This document shows positions 10,584-20,959 of a stretch of 64,000 nt of DNA, in pieces; position 1 is the stretch's first letter, and the number at the start of each line of letters is the position of its first letter. The DNA is from Roridomyces roridus (taxonomy: Eukaryota; Basidiomycota; Agaricomycetes; Agaricales; Mycenaceae). The notes beneath the pieces are model-generated. The model was not told where the DNA came from and made no database searches. It worked only from the letters and a program-made list of their open reading frames with translations. The position numbers and the translations under genes were made by a program. Where the stretch lies: NCBI GenBank assembly GCA_029378245.1, contig JARKIF010000025.1, forward strand, positions 558,001 through 622,000. Direction: 5' to 3'.

Positions 10584-11699
10584 TTACCAGATGTACCCTG
10601 CATGCCGGAACCATCCCTCTGCCATTTCTGCGGTAATACAAGCTGTCGATTCCAGCAGGGCGGCGAACGGGTCGTCCGCTGCACGTATGGCATCCCCATG
10701 ACGACGCAAGTAAGCTTTCCCTGAGCTATCTGTTAGTGGTGAGGATGATGAAACAGAACCGGCGTACACGTCGAAAAGGATTCTTCGATGGGGTTCAGGT
10801 CTGGGGAGTATGGGGGTAGAAAGAGGAGCATAACACCTAGAACTCTTCAGCAAGCCGACACCCGATTGCGATGAACATACCATTTTCATTTAGGACCTCT
10901 CGCAGTAGATCTGTGTGGTGGATGCGGCAGTTGTCGAGGATGAGGACACTTTGCACGTCCGGATAGGGATTCATTTGGGGGAGCTTATCCACATTACTCG
11001 GGGTTCGATGATAGCAAGTCGGTCACTCACCACATCCTCCGTAACGAAATCAAAAAACTGGAAAGCATCCATCGACCCTTCCACGATGCGCGTCGCAATA
11101 TATCCCCGTACACTCATTGCCGCAGTGAGAGTGTAGCGCGCGTCGCGTACAAACTGATGGTGGTAGATCGCGGGCTCGCCGACAAGTGATCGTCCATAGT
11201 GTCTGGCGAGAGTGCGCTCGTCCTTGCTGGACTCGTCGATCGTGACAAACTCGAGTGCGGTGCCCGAAAAGTTGTCGGGGTCTTGAATGCAGGCCTTATA
11301 GTCAGTCCTGCCCGCCTCGTTCCGTTCGGTGGCGACTTTCTGAAGGACTTTGCGTGTGAGACCCGCGCGGACCAACGTGGCTTGTAGAGCGGAGATGGAG
11401 ATGACGACATCGTGGTGGATGGCGAGATGCCACTGGAGCTCGTCTAGCATGACCGATGGGTCGTGGAAGAAGATCTCCTTGGCGGCCGTGAGTACGCCCA
11501 GGCTGACGATCCGTGGGCGTCCACGAAGCAAGGAGCGAGGCTTGGTGACGGTACCGAATTCGTCAAAGATCTGCTGCCAACGATAGAGGCTGCGTGGGGA
11601 CACGTTGAATGCGTAGCGGATGTCCTCTGGGGCCCATCCGGCCTGCCAGAGGATGAGCGCGCGCTCCTTGAGGTCGGAGCTGATGCGGCGATTGCCCAT
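10584..11699 (-). CDS. Tc1/mariner (IS630-type) DDE transposase, 328 aa
   Basis: The ATG at 11699 abuts the inner edge of the right inverted repeat. Introns at 10984-11030, 10837-10880 and 10730-10767 restore one frame of 329 codons. The N-terminus is a helix-turn-helix/homeodomain-like region (SDLKERALILWQAGWAPEDI, then SPRSLYRWQQIF). The catalytic triad is visible: D in VTIDESSKDERT, D in VLILDNCRIHH, and E in PPYSPDLNPIEES, 34 residues after the second D. The C-terminus (WFRHAGYIW) is typical of fungal members. It cuts and pastes the element at TA sites. No stop or frameshift remains once the introns are removed, so it looks functional. It converges with the second gene across 132 bases. 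Confidence 0.92.
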
Positions 11700-11795
11700 G
11701 AAGAAGAAGTCAAGAAGAGGCGCTGAGACCGAATTTCCTTATTGGGATCACACAAAAATAAAAATGATGTTTGACATTATTTACAGGAAACCCTG
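11700..11795. repeat. Right 96-bp terminal inverted repeat
   Basis: Reverse complement of 8643-8738 with two mismatches; followed by the TA target copy at 11796-11797. Confidence 0.95.
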
Positions 11796-12390
11796 TAAGC
11801 AATCGCTATTGAAAATCTAAACATTTGTTTGTTGGCTATTATGTGTGTGACTTGAGTGTGAATCAGTGTGTTGGAATCAGTATCTGTTGGATTGTGTCGT
11901 ACCGTGTGTCTGTCAAGGGTTATTTGTGTGTTCAGAGTTGTGAAGTGTTGGAATCTACGAAATCCGTGTTGTATCGGTCGCTGTCGTCTTCGGATACCAG
12001 TGTAAAAAGGGATCGAGAGACCCAAATACCTGCTTTATTGCAAAACCCCGGCTTTAGCCAAACCAAATCTATCTTTTGTGTTAGCTGTGAAGCTTTACCA
12101 TCTATAAAACGCTTTAGAATCGTCATTCTTGGTTCACATCAAGGATCTCTATTCGCAATACTTTGTTTCGACATCGTATCCGAGACTATATCACTCAATT
12201 CCCTACAACCTTTACAAGGCCCTGTACTAGGGACTTATACTCGCCACATTCCCGCTATTCAATAGTTGTCACTCGCCCCGGAGCTTCGTGATTGGGTTAG
12301 TTGGATATAGATTCGTCTGTATCTCGACTCATCTGGTTAGATTCTTCGAGTGTTGTCGATTTCTATAGTAGGTTTAGAGCACATACATCA

Positions 12391-13640
12391 TCGTGCTAGT
12401 CCTCTTACCAATGGGAATAGCTTATAACCAAGTCGTTGAGCTCTGGTTCAATCTGATGGTTACAAGGGAATTAGCAGCAATTGGGAATAAGCGGACGGTT
12501 GAGTCATCGATCACGATCGAGGCCTCAGCTGGAGTCGTTACCAACCGGAATGATGGCGCCGGAAGATCGTGTGCCTGGTCCGTGATATCGGAACACGGGA
12601 GCACTCTGGAATCACTACTTGCGAACTTCGGAATGGTGTCTTTAACGACGGGATACCCAAGATGTGCAGCTCATTAAGTTGACATATCTAGATAGGTACC
12701 GGTGATTGTCCAGGTACGTATTGCGATATCTTTGGGCCAGCACTGCAGGCTGTTGGCGGCTTCTCGGCATACATTGGCGAAGCCTTGGGCTGATTTTTGA
12801 TGCTTTCGGAGCTTCAAATAAGGCATCAAGCTGGATTCGGGATCAATTTTGATCGGAATATTATACAGCACGTAAATAAATAATAAATGACTACAATACG
12901 GCCCCCAGCGCACCGCTCGCACGCCGGCACGCGCTCGGCATGGAATCGGGATCGCGCTCGCGCGGTTTAATATACCGGCGGTAAAACGCGACCCACGGTG
13001 CTGCCACGCGTGCAGTCGAAGGTTGCACCGCACGTTCGCAGCAAGAGCCCAAACGGATGCAAAAAGGAGCTGGGTGGGTGCGGCATTCGGCAGCAATCGT
13101 GGGGCGCAGCCACCGCAGCACGACACCCAGCGCACAGGGCAAGCCATACCGGATGAGTGCCGTCGGCCACTCGTCCCCACTGCTATGTATGTGATGGTAC
13201 GGCCGCGCTGAATGACAGCACACCGGGAAGGGCCTGCGGCGGGACGGAGGGAAGGGATGGTAAGCGTGGATGACTGGAAGAGTAGGGAAGGATGGAGACA
13301 TTCTCCTAGCACGTTCGTGTGGTCGTGGTTGATGGGTCCGATTATGGCAGCATATCCAGTACACTCCAAGTACACTCGCGAAGTGGGAAGTTGGTGAGCA
13401 GGGAATGAAGGAAGGAAGGAAGGAGGGTGGGGCAGGAGGGCAAGAAACATGTTGACGACGGGCAGTGCGGAGGCGACGTGGAGGAGGAAGAGAAAAGTGG
13501 CGCCACTTGGTTGATTTCTCGTGACCTCGGGATGTTGATGCTTATCTCCGCTCCGACGACTCCGTTCCGTTGCTTTTCCGTTCCCTCCTCGGACCTCCAC
13601 TAGCCTCCACTGCGCTCACCAGCCATTGATTCCTCTGTCT
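12391..13640. other. Non-coding repeat-derived DNA
   Basis: I see no convincing gene. Bases 12666-12745, reversed, match 18768-18850 (shared GGCCCAAAGATATCGCAATA and AGATATGTC), so an inverted repeat-family copy lies here. Bases 12900-13200 are unusually GC-rich. A purine-rich GAAGG run occurs near 13408. The 308-residue minus-strand open frame over 12674-13600 has low-complexity content and no family features. Confidence 0.5.
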
Positions 13641-13649
13641 CCACCTCTG

Positions 13650-14640
13650 GGTTAGCTCAAGTTGCTCTCTGGTGCCGTCTGCGACTGGATAAGTACTCAC
13701 AAGGCCCGTTCGACTACATCAGCAGAAAATGCACTTGGATACGTAGCTCTGGTAGTTCTCCGGAGCCCCGGTAGCTGGGTAGCCAAGTACCCCTCTACTA
13801 GGCTCCTGGTAGCCACCTGCCAACGCCCGGTAGCTCTCAGTAGCTCGAGCTACCAGCGCGACTAGGCAGGGTCGCCCAATAATGAACAATTAATTGGATT
13901 GCAAAAGAGAAGCTTCTATCGTGTTCCAAACCTAGGGAGGAATTTTTTGACTTTTGTCAGGGGCAGGATTCGAACAGGAGACCTCCGGTAAATAACAATC
14001 TCTATGACCAGACAACTAAACTACTAGACTAATTGAGCTTGCCAAAGTCCGAGAAAAGCTTGATAACAGGGTGCCACCTGTGTTGGCACTTGCAACTTGC
14101 AAGTAATTCCCTTGCTCTACTGACTCATTCTCGGAACATGCACATATTTGATTTCTGTCTGACACCGGTCTTGTTATTGGGTGGGAGAGTCAAAACTGAC
14201 TCAAAAGTCAATCAAATCTGCGTGGCCTAAGTGGTTCAGGCCTTGAACTTGTTGTGAGTGTGACTTGCTCTTCATTGACAAGTAGTTTTTTTTTTTTTTT
14301 TTGGATTTTTGTTTTTTTTTGGAAATTGAATCACTACAAGCACTCTATGAACATTGCAGTATTTATGAGCTCTGTCACACCACTTGTGTTGTATTTCAAC
14401 AGCTCACCAAAAGCTCACCATCTCAGACTGGGTGCTACTGAGCACTCTGCACAAGTCTACCAGTTCTACTGACTTCAGGGGAGGGTCTATTAGGTGCTAC
14501 TAAGCACTGAGTGAAGAGCTACTGCTGCTACCAGGCTACAAACCAGAAGCTACTGAAGCTACCAAGGGCTACCAGGCTCATCACCCAATTCTACCAGGGC
14601 TCCTGCAGCTACCCGAGCTATCAAACAATGAGTGGCAGCT
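13650..14640. repeat. Element with clustered GTAGC / GCTAC motifs at opposite ends
   Basis: The left part (about 13743-13865) holds many copies of GGTAGC/GTAGCTC; the right part (about 14440-14640) holds many copies of the complement GCTACC/GAGCTAC. Short motifs repeated near both ends in opposite orientation are typical of the subterminal regions of hAT- or CACTA-like DNA transposons. Between them are a tRNA-like relic and long T tracts (14286-14330). No transposase frame is present, so it would be non-autonomous. The exact ends and target duplication were not found. Confidence 0.45.
13959..14040 (-). other. tRNA-like relic or SINE head
   Basis: On the minus strand an A-box-like TTAGTCTAGTAGTTTAG is followed about 45 bases later by a B-box-like TGTTCGAATCCTG. 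The acceptor and anticodon stems do not pair well, so it is not a working tRNA by eye. A tRNA-derived SINE head or a decayed tRNA fits. Confidence 0.4.
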
Positions 14641-15660
14641 ACTGTGCAAAAAACTTTTTCCTGATGTAGACGCTTGCCGTGGATGGGAAGATCTGCCTCT
14701 CAATTCTTGTTCTCTTCGCAGCAGGGTGCGCTGTTCAGTCTCCTGGAAGGGTTTCAAGTCTCCATCGGTCCTACCCATCTCCCGGGACCTGCTACTTTCG
14801 TCGGCATTGTGATCGAGAGTAATTACAAGTTATAACTGGGTTTGACCTACCGTTCATCCATTGACCCATTATATCGAATTCTGACAGTCGTTAAATAGCT
14901 GAGCCTCCCATTCTATCTGTTCACCAAATGTGCTCCGTCCGATACGCAGCCGCCGCTTTTTTGAATTCCCGGTCTTCCTTTTTCGTCGGGGCTTCTGCGT
15001 TGATTCAATGTACAGATTGGACCATCTTCCCTCTCTTTTTTTCGCCCATTCAAAGCAGAACTCATTCACTAGTGCGTGTCAATTACTTGATACTCGTTGA
15101 ATGACCTTGGATAGAGAACATCTCTACGGCTTCCTCAGATCTTCGGAGAATTTTCTCTGAGAGCACTCGAGCAGCCTTCCGTTCAAGCGAATTCAGTTCT
15201 GTGCTCACACGCATCAACCTCTCCCACTTGCCGCGTCTTTGATTATACCTGGACAAAGCTACGGTCAAGGCTCCCTCCATTCCCTCTGCAGACATTTCTC
15301 GATACTCGACGGAAGCAACATGCATTGGCAGCGCACTCTCGTTGTTATCGCCGCAGGAGAGGGAATTGGGAACTTTGGGCCCATTCATATAACAGTACAT
15401 TCGGTACATTCCGACACACGGCTCACTCGTTCCCTTCTGAATATTGTCTTAGACCGGCGGTGCGTGCCATTCCTTTTCCCATTGGATATCTGTAGACTGA
15501 CCAATCGTCGATGGAGCAATAGGCTGTGCTGCGCGTTTGAAACCACAGCGATCTGCGTGGCGCCTGTGTCTCCACACCTCTCGTTGCTGCTCGAAGCAGG
15601 TGTGTTTGGTGGTCGTGTGCCGCTGGCAGGACGTCGAATGTGAGCTAAATGTCAAATTGC
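14580..15660 (-). pseudogene. Possible gene relic, unknown
   Basis: Minus-strand blocks at 15655-15449, 15409-15083 and 15069-14869 read as plausible protein (EREVWRHRRHADRCGFKRAA-like, SAEGMEGALTVALSRYNQRR, NSLERKAARVLSEKILRRSEE, KREGRWSNLYIEST). They lie in different frames without clear splice sites between all of them. The second block is helical and charged, as in a coiled coil. I recognise no family. It is either a decayed gene or a gene whose introns I could not solve. Confidence 0.25.
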
Positions 15661-18430
15661 AAAGGAAAGTGGGCGCACCCTTCGTCTATATGGAAGTTGG
15701 TGGCTATTACCGTGTTTCTTTACAGCTGAATTGTCTATCCAGATACTTTGTGGGCCGCATACGCATGAGTCCTATTGCATAAGTACTAGAATTCACATTG
15801 ATTTGCGAAGGACACAATTGTCCGAGAATGTCGGAGAATACCTGTGCACCACTCTTTTGCGATGCTGGGATTTTTCGGGCATCCTGGGATTTGTCTAGAG
15901 CAGCTTAAGATCATCTCCTTGCTGTTTGAAAAAGATCTGGAGCAGTAAATGCAGTGTGTATCTTGCAACGAGTCAAAGTGTCATGTTGACACGGGAGAAT
16001 CAAAGTGGTGTCAACATTGCTGCCTTCCTGGAGCAAGTTTGGGACAGCTCTGGGCCTCTGGGATTTTTCTATGGGTAACTGAGAGCATGTATTCGTTGTT
16101 TGAAAAGGATTCACATGAATCGAGTGAGTGTGCATGGTGGAATGGGTCAAAAGTGAGGTTTGAGCAAGGTGTGACTGGTGAGTGATTGCCAGTTCAGGTT
16201 TTTCAATTCGAGCTCGATGGCGCGTTCGGTCATATCTACACCCCGTAAAAATGCGAAATTAATCATTCGGGGACCTACAGGGTACACTACCATCACTACA
16301 TACTCAGATTGCCCAAATAATGTCTGCAGCTCACAAGAGAAAAATCATTCAACGAAATTGCTAGTGGTGATTCCGTCATGTCAACACTCTTCCCCTCAAA
16401 ACGACCACCGATCTCCCTCCCCCACCCAGATTTGCCTCAATTCGAGTGAATGAACTATGGGGCAACACGTTCCGCGAAAAATCGGACTGCCTAGCGCTCA
16501 GGAACGAGCCCCGCGGTGTAAGCTGATATTTTCGATTCCCACTCATTCGGTGTTGTTGTGCGGAACCCTGACATCTGGAAATATTTCCAAACACTCTGAG
16601 GATGTATCCAACAAATTCTGTGAGTGCCAATAGCGGATTTTGTGGACAGAGATCGAGCTACTGGCTTGCCGAAACCTCGCCACTCACCGAGGATTGTGTG
16701 TCACTGTGAGCATGTATAAAGTCTGCAGTCGCGCTCTTCGGGCTCAAAACGACTCATAGAAATTGTGAATGCCACACATACACCTCAGGCAACTCATAAA
16801 ATCCACATACAGCCCCCCGAGTTGCTGCCACCTAAGATTTCACAATTCTAATTGAAGGAGAGCTTGGATTGGGCGGAAGTTTCGAGTCGGCGTGTCAAAC
16901 CGTTGGTAACACCTTCTCATCGGTCCTGTAGGCAGAAATGTGCCTGGTATGAACCGAAATCCTCGCGTACGCCGAGCCACGACGGTGTTGATTGAATCAT
17001 GTGATCGCAAACACCTCTGCCAGCACCATCGTTCCTCGGAGCCTACCCCACGGCTCCCCCTCGTCAACTACCGAGACTGGCTTTATCTCGTCAACAATGT
17101 CTCCTGCACCCATACGCTTGACGCCTGGCTTGACGATAAGAGGAAAGACGGCGGCGTGGTGACGTGGCAACGGAGTACGTCGCCTCCCTTTCACCGCCGA
17201 TTCCACACTGACATTTAGCCAGCTTTTCTGCGTCTCTCCTGGAGGCGACACATGACTGGGACCTGGTAGACCACGATCCAGCACCACAACCTCGGCTGTT
17301 GTCGATGTAGGCCGCAAATTGCCCCCATCTCGATGGCGACACGCCGACATTACCATCCGGCCAACTTCCACTCCGCAATACCACACCACGCTGTTCCTCC
17401 CCTTCCCATTCGACGTTGGCGTACGCAGAAGTGGCTCTTTCCCTGGCACCCTCAGGGATGACACATGCAGCGTCAGCGGTCCCGCTTGTCTTGCGATGCC
17501 CAATATGCTCGCTCTCTCCATCCTCATGCCACTGCGCTCTTCGGACCTTTGGTAACACATCGTTCGGACCTTTGGGCACGCTGTTTCCATTCCACTGTGA
17601 TTCGTGCGTCTCGTTTCTATGCTTTTGACGATAAGATACTAACAGTCACATCAGCCGTGCTCCCCTTCGCTCCATTGGGTGCTCATATGCGTCTCGCCCC
17701 CGCCTCCTGCCGCACCAGTGCTCTGTATGTACACTCTACATTTTGCGAGCACGTGCACTAACATCAATTGCAGACATCCCACCCGAGCTTCTTCCCTCTG
17801 GTGCATTTCGTGCCCGCGCGCTCCCGCCCTCCTTTTCTACGCTCTTCCTCGGCTTCCCAATCCGCAGCCCCATCCGCTCCCACTCAATTGACACGGTCCT
17901 CCCAATTGCCATCATGGACCCTTCCAAGCGCGGCGTACCCAGATCCGCGTGTGCTCCCCACGCCCGTGATCCTCCCTCATACTCAGAGTGTGGAGGTCAT
18001 TCCCCTGCGTCCTCTGGCTACGACGGCCTGCGCGTTTCGATGGGATCGGCCATGCACACGCGCTCTCCCGTCCCGTTCCCGCCTACCCCATGTCGACGAC
18101 GAGGATGAACGACCGACACCGGAGTGCACGAGCAACAGGGAAGACGTGGCGGGGAACGGGTCTGGGAGTGCGTCTACAGCCGCGGTAGCGGATTCGATGA
18201 GATAGGGTTTGAGGAGTTCGTGCAGTGGATGTGCCGACGGAGGTGTGCAGCACGTGTGAAGCGAGGAGTGCGCATGGCGGTGGCAGCACGTTTAGTGAAA
18301 TGGGGAGGGGATGAAGGAGGCGCGGGTGCGGAGGTGGTAGTGTGAAGTATACGTCCAGAGGTGTGTGAGCGTGAGCGCGTGCGTTGGCCAGCATCGGCGG
18401 TGGGTGGATGGCGGGGTGATCCCAGTCGAG
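15661..18430. other. Long stretch without a supported gene
   Basis: Open frames on both strands overlap each other and lack family features. Two near copies of a CTGGGATTTTTC-type phrase (about 15866 and 16058) and a phrase GACCTACAGGGTACACTACC (16273) suggest repeat-derived DNA. The part 17640-18350 is C-rich on the plus strand and open in several frames, which is expected from composition alone. Confidence 0.4.
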
Positions 18431-18850
18431 CGCAGTTGGTGGGCGCTAATTGGTCGGCTGCGTCTGTGAGCCTAGAGCGTAGCAGGCCAGCGTGGTGAAC
18501 GAAGCGGCCGACAAAAGAAGCGCTGGTGGGCGCTAATTCCTTGACAGGTGATGCCGAGCACCCGGCATTATTATTATTATATGTATAACAAGCGCCAGCA
18601 AGCGCTAATCGTTTTTATTTAATCCACCGTTTTCCGATCATTTCCGTGCTCAAATGCCGATTCTGCCGGTCCAAGGGGATTTGCCGTATGTTGAACAACG
18701 GCAACAGTGGGCGCCGGTGTGCCGGAATTCACTCCCCGACTGCATATAAAGCCATTTAAATGAATATATGAATGGCCCAAAGATATCGCAATATGTACCT
18801 TGGACAAGGCTAGTAGATATCCAGATATGTCCACATTACGAGGTGAGATG
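18431..18850. repeat. Repeat-family DNA with GTGGGCGCTAAT motifs and an ATT microsatellite
   Basis: TGGTGGGCGCTAATT occurs at about 18439 and 18524, with a weaker AGCGCTAAT near 18600. An (ATT) microsatellite lies at 18569-18580. Bases 18768-18850 match, reversed, 12666-12745. Confidence 0.5.
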
Positions 18851-19800
18851 TGGGTATCGAATTAAAGCTACGGACCAGTACTATCCGGTCCTGGAACGAT
18901 AGCGCAGAGGAGGAAAGATGGGAATAATGGAACTCGGCTTCCGACCCTCGGCATCAGCCTTACCAAACTGAAACATGATGGATCGACGGCTGACTGAGCT
19001 TGGGATGGTGCGAGGATGGCGCCATACAACCTCCAGACCAATGAAATAGCAAGGATACCCTAATTGTGTTGCGAAGATCGCATTCCTGTATTATTTATTA
19101 GATTGCCGGACTTGTATATAACTAGGTAGAGTGTTCCCTTGGAGGCCGAACAATCACCCCCGTCTGTTGTACGCATTAGCGTCTCTAAAGGGTTGTGCTT
19201 GGGCTTTCGAGGTGCACTGTGTTGGATAGTGGCTTCTTAAAGTTTGTACTAGTTGGAATCATATTATTTTGAATCGGAATCATCGTCATCGTTGAAACCA
19301 AATCGTCGTACTCGTCTCAATCAAGAATCTATTAAGCAATCAGTCAAGTCAAGTCGTTGGAACATCGTCGTATTTGGCTAGGGAATCTCAGTACCAGTCG
19401 GGAAGAAGAGTAGAATCGAGTTGCGAAGTTTCGGAATAAGGAATACGATCGGTGTTTGACCACCAACCCACCTACTACATCAATCTTATCAACTACAGCT
19501 GAGAAGCTATACAATCTACCAAAAGGGTTGCTTGTTCCAGTCTCAACTGAACCTAATACCCGTCCCTTGGAAATACCACTTTCCTTCGGAATAAACTTAT
19601 TACTTTCTCCCTCCACAACCTACTACCTGTATAAGGACCTGTATTGGGACTTTTACTCGTCTGAACACTCGATTGAATACACTCGCTACGAGCTCGTGTC
19701 TGTGTTGGTTATCTAAATAAGCTACTTGCTTATTCCTGTGTACCACCGTATACAATACAGTGGTGTTGGGTTTCTCCCTTGGGTTTAGAGCACATTCGTC
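18849..19800 (+). repeat. Second LTR-like repeat copy
   Basis: It matches in block order the interrupted copy around the mariner element (see that entry). It begins near TGTGGGTATCG and ends near GTTTAGAGCACATTCGTCA, with a TATA-like GTATATAA at 19114. No internal coding domain is present. Its 3' end overlaps the 3' end of the next gene, which suggests that the insertion truncated that gene. No clear 5-bp target duplication was found. Confidence 0.5.
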
Positions 19801-20940
19801 AATGAATGTGAAGGTTCCATCAGTGTCTTGCAGTTCGGGGCTTTGCGAGTTGACCTGTGGAATACTGTGCAGCATAGAAGTCAACCGAGACTGTAAGGGC
19901 AGTTTTGAAATGGCGATGGTAGATAGCTTGGCTTTAAACCCATCAATTGAGGTCCATATCTCAGTCAGAAACTCGAATGAAGAACAACAAATACCGTGTA
20001 TACTTTTGGGGAGCTCCTGTTGAAACGAGCTCATAAGCCCGTCTTCTGAAAATAGATCGGATAGGGTACGCACCAGATAATCCGGGGGTTCAGGTTCCTC
20101 CCCGACGAGTATCTGCCTGCTCACAGTCGTGACATCGGCACTCCAAGCTGTAGGGAAGTTCCACGTGGCCGAGCCATCGCCATACACAGCATAATACTCC
20201 CCCGCCATGAAAGGGTTTAGTGCGAGGTACTACACCGGGCGAAGGAGTTAGTCGTTGAACCCATCAAACGAGAGTACGCACCATGACACCCCTCTTCCTG
20301 GCCGCCGCATCCACATCCTTTATCATCGCCTCCACGAGCGGATACTGCCCCCTCAAATCAAACGCAACTGTCCCATCGTGATACAGAACAACGTACGCCC
20401 CGCCCACGCCCAGAGCCACCGTCGTTGGCCTACGCACCTTCACGCTGTGGTGAATATCTTCTTCCAGGGCGGCGGGGATGTTTTGCCAGGAGTACCCAGA
20501 GGGAGAGATGGAGAAGAACGAGCAGGAGGGGCCGAAGACTGTGTGCGTTGTATGTACTCCGCGGGAGGCAGCATTTTTGATGAAGCGTGCGAGGCGGCTG
20601 TACGAAGGGCCGAGGCAGCTGTCTTGGTCCAGTGTCAATGTAGCAGTCGAGGAATATATGTGCCCTTACCCTCCCACCAATACTGCCCGCGCTTCGACTT
20701 CCAGCATAATGCATACAGCCCTGGTTCCATGGCGAAGCCCAGATCGTAAGGCGTGTCCACCGCTTGAGGGTGGGTCGGATCGCTGAGGAGTCGGGCGAGC
20801 GGGGCTGGGATGTTGTTGCTCCAAGCGTACACGGATCCCACGCTGCAGAAGTAAGAGCGGTTGGGGCCGAAGGAGAATTGGAAGTTCATCGGGATAGGGT
20901 TGTGCAGGAGAGAGATTGGGTCCGAGCCAAGGGTGTGCTG
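19600..20940 (-). CDS. Agaric-type unknown protein, 3' end altered by an LTR-like repeat
   Basis: The exons read 20940-20670 (5' limit uncertain), 20622-20282 and 20229-19600, with introns 20623-20669 and 20230-20281 that keep frame. Phrases repeat in a way that suggests a beta-repeat fold: SYFCSVGSVYAWSNNIPAPL, YALCWKSKRGQYWWE, FFSISPSGYSWQNIPAAL, VALGVGGAYVVLYHDGTVAF and YLALNPFMAGEYYAVYGDGS. The domain is one I associate with lineage-expanded agaric proteins; its function is unknown. A coil-rich tail follows (SRLTSMLHSIPQVNSQSPEL), with a close relative at 7415-7480. The last 60 or so residues run into the LTR-like repeat, so the natural C-terminus is probably lost. The start codon is not settled. 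Confidence 0.55.
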
Positions 20941-20959
20941 GTTATATGGTAAATTGAAG

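Larger units (their letters stand above)
8643..11795 (-). mobile_element. Complete Tc1/mariner-superfamily (IS630-type) DNA transposon with two genes
   Basis: The element is bounded by 96-bp terminal inverted repeats (8643-8738 and 11700-11795) that differ at two positions. Each end begins CAGGGTTTCCTG and is flanked by TA (8641-8642 and 11796-11797), the target duplication of the Tc1/mariner superfamily. Each terminus contains a small palindrome, TTACAGG-GTTT-CCTGTAA. Inside are a minus-strand transposase gene and a plus-strand second gene that converge on 10451-10584. The near-identical ends and open frames suggest recent activity. The insertion interrupts an older LTR-like repeat, which gives the order of events. 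Confidence 0.9.
8249..12390. repeat. LTR-like repeat copy, interrupted by the mariner element
   Basis: Blocks on both sides of the transposon match, in the same order, a second copy at about 18.85-19.8 kb. Examples are CGGACCTGTATAAAGTAGATAGAGTG (8521) against CGGACTTGTATATAACTAGG... (19107), GGCTTTCGACGGTGCA (8616 region) against GGCTTTCGAGGTGCA, CCTGTACTAGGGACTTATACTCG (12220 region) against CCTGTATTGGGACTTTTACTCG, and GTTTAGAGCACAT near 12370 and 19786. A TATA-like GTATAAAG in the first block fits an LTR promoter. No gag or pol frame lies between the blocks, so this would be a solo LTR or LTR-like relic. The outer borders are not fixed. Confidence 0.55.

Noticed and set aside
12674..13600. 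Long open frame of 308 codons on the minus strand
   Set aside because: Compositionally driven in a GC-rich stretch, no family features, and overlapped by equally long frames on both strands.
16997..17590. Minus-strand frame of 197 codons
   Set aside because: Plus and minus strands are both open here; no motif or splice structure supports either.
17640..18350. Several overlapping proline-rich frames on the plus strand
   Set aside because: C-rich composition leaves all frames open; no start context, domain or intron pattern.
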